Source: Thermoflexia bacterium (lineage in GTDB: Bacteria > Chloroflexota > Anaerolineae > B4-G1 > SLSP01). Taken from it: a DNA stretch of 6,032 bases. Of the stretch, positions 6,027 through 6,032 are shown piece after piece. The notes under the pieces are model-generated. The model was not told the origin of the DNA. It ran no database searches and saw only the letters and a program-made list of their open reading frames with translations. The position numbers and the translations under genes were made by a program. How positions within the stretch are numbered: the first letter of the stretch is position 1; the number at the start of each line of letters is the position of its first letter. The stretch lies in NCBI GenBank assembly GCA_030605705.1, contig JAUWHU010000392.1, positions 1-6,032 of the forward strand. Reading direction: 5' to 3'.

Positions 6027-6032
6027 GTTTCT

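Overview
The window suggests a GC-rich, free-living bacterium. Chloroflexota (Anaerolineae or Caldilineae type) is my best guess. The clues are a secreted SpvB/RHS giant protein with a Thr-Pro linker, an HRVYCPLIARNY-type motif of the kind I associate with secreted proteins of that phylum, and repeated TGTG(G/C)TACAAT extended -10 boxes. The assignment is inference and no marker gene is present.

Layout. The left two thirds (1-4170, minus strand) is one very large gene for a secreted SpvB-like/YD-repeat (RHS) protein. It runs off the left edge, so its C-terminus (rest of the core and any toxin tip) is not in the window. Its reading frame is free of stops from 4216 down to base 2. However, the only good start (ATG at 4170, with Shine-Dalgarno and signal peptide) lies in a different frame, so a one-base frameshift separates the signal peptide from the body, somewhere in about 4006-4093. 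The right third (4888-5862, plus strand) is a complete tyrosine recombinase of 324 residues with a full R-K-H-R-W-Y catalytic set. It has its own promoter, a strong Shine-Dalgarno and a 12-bp intrinsic terminator.

The 717-bp divergent intergenic region (4171-4887) is the most interesting part. It holds at least four promoter-like elements and three intrinsic-terminator-like hairpins but no convincing gene. Two face-to-face promoters share an exact 11-bp inverted sequence (4259-4269 and 4360-4370). The leftward one would make a structured leader for the RHS gene that ends in a terminator just before the RHS start. The rightward one would make a short RNA complementary to that leader. This looks like antisense-RNA-controlled transcription attenuation of the RHS gene. 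A third unit (4435-4509) is a promoter followed almost at once by a terminator.

The right edge (5941-6032) holds another promoter, followed by a 41-nt pure pyrimidine tract, for a gene outside the window. The recombinase may have brought in or may mobilise the locus; no attachment site could be proved.
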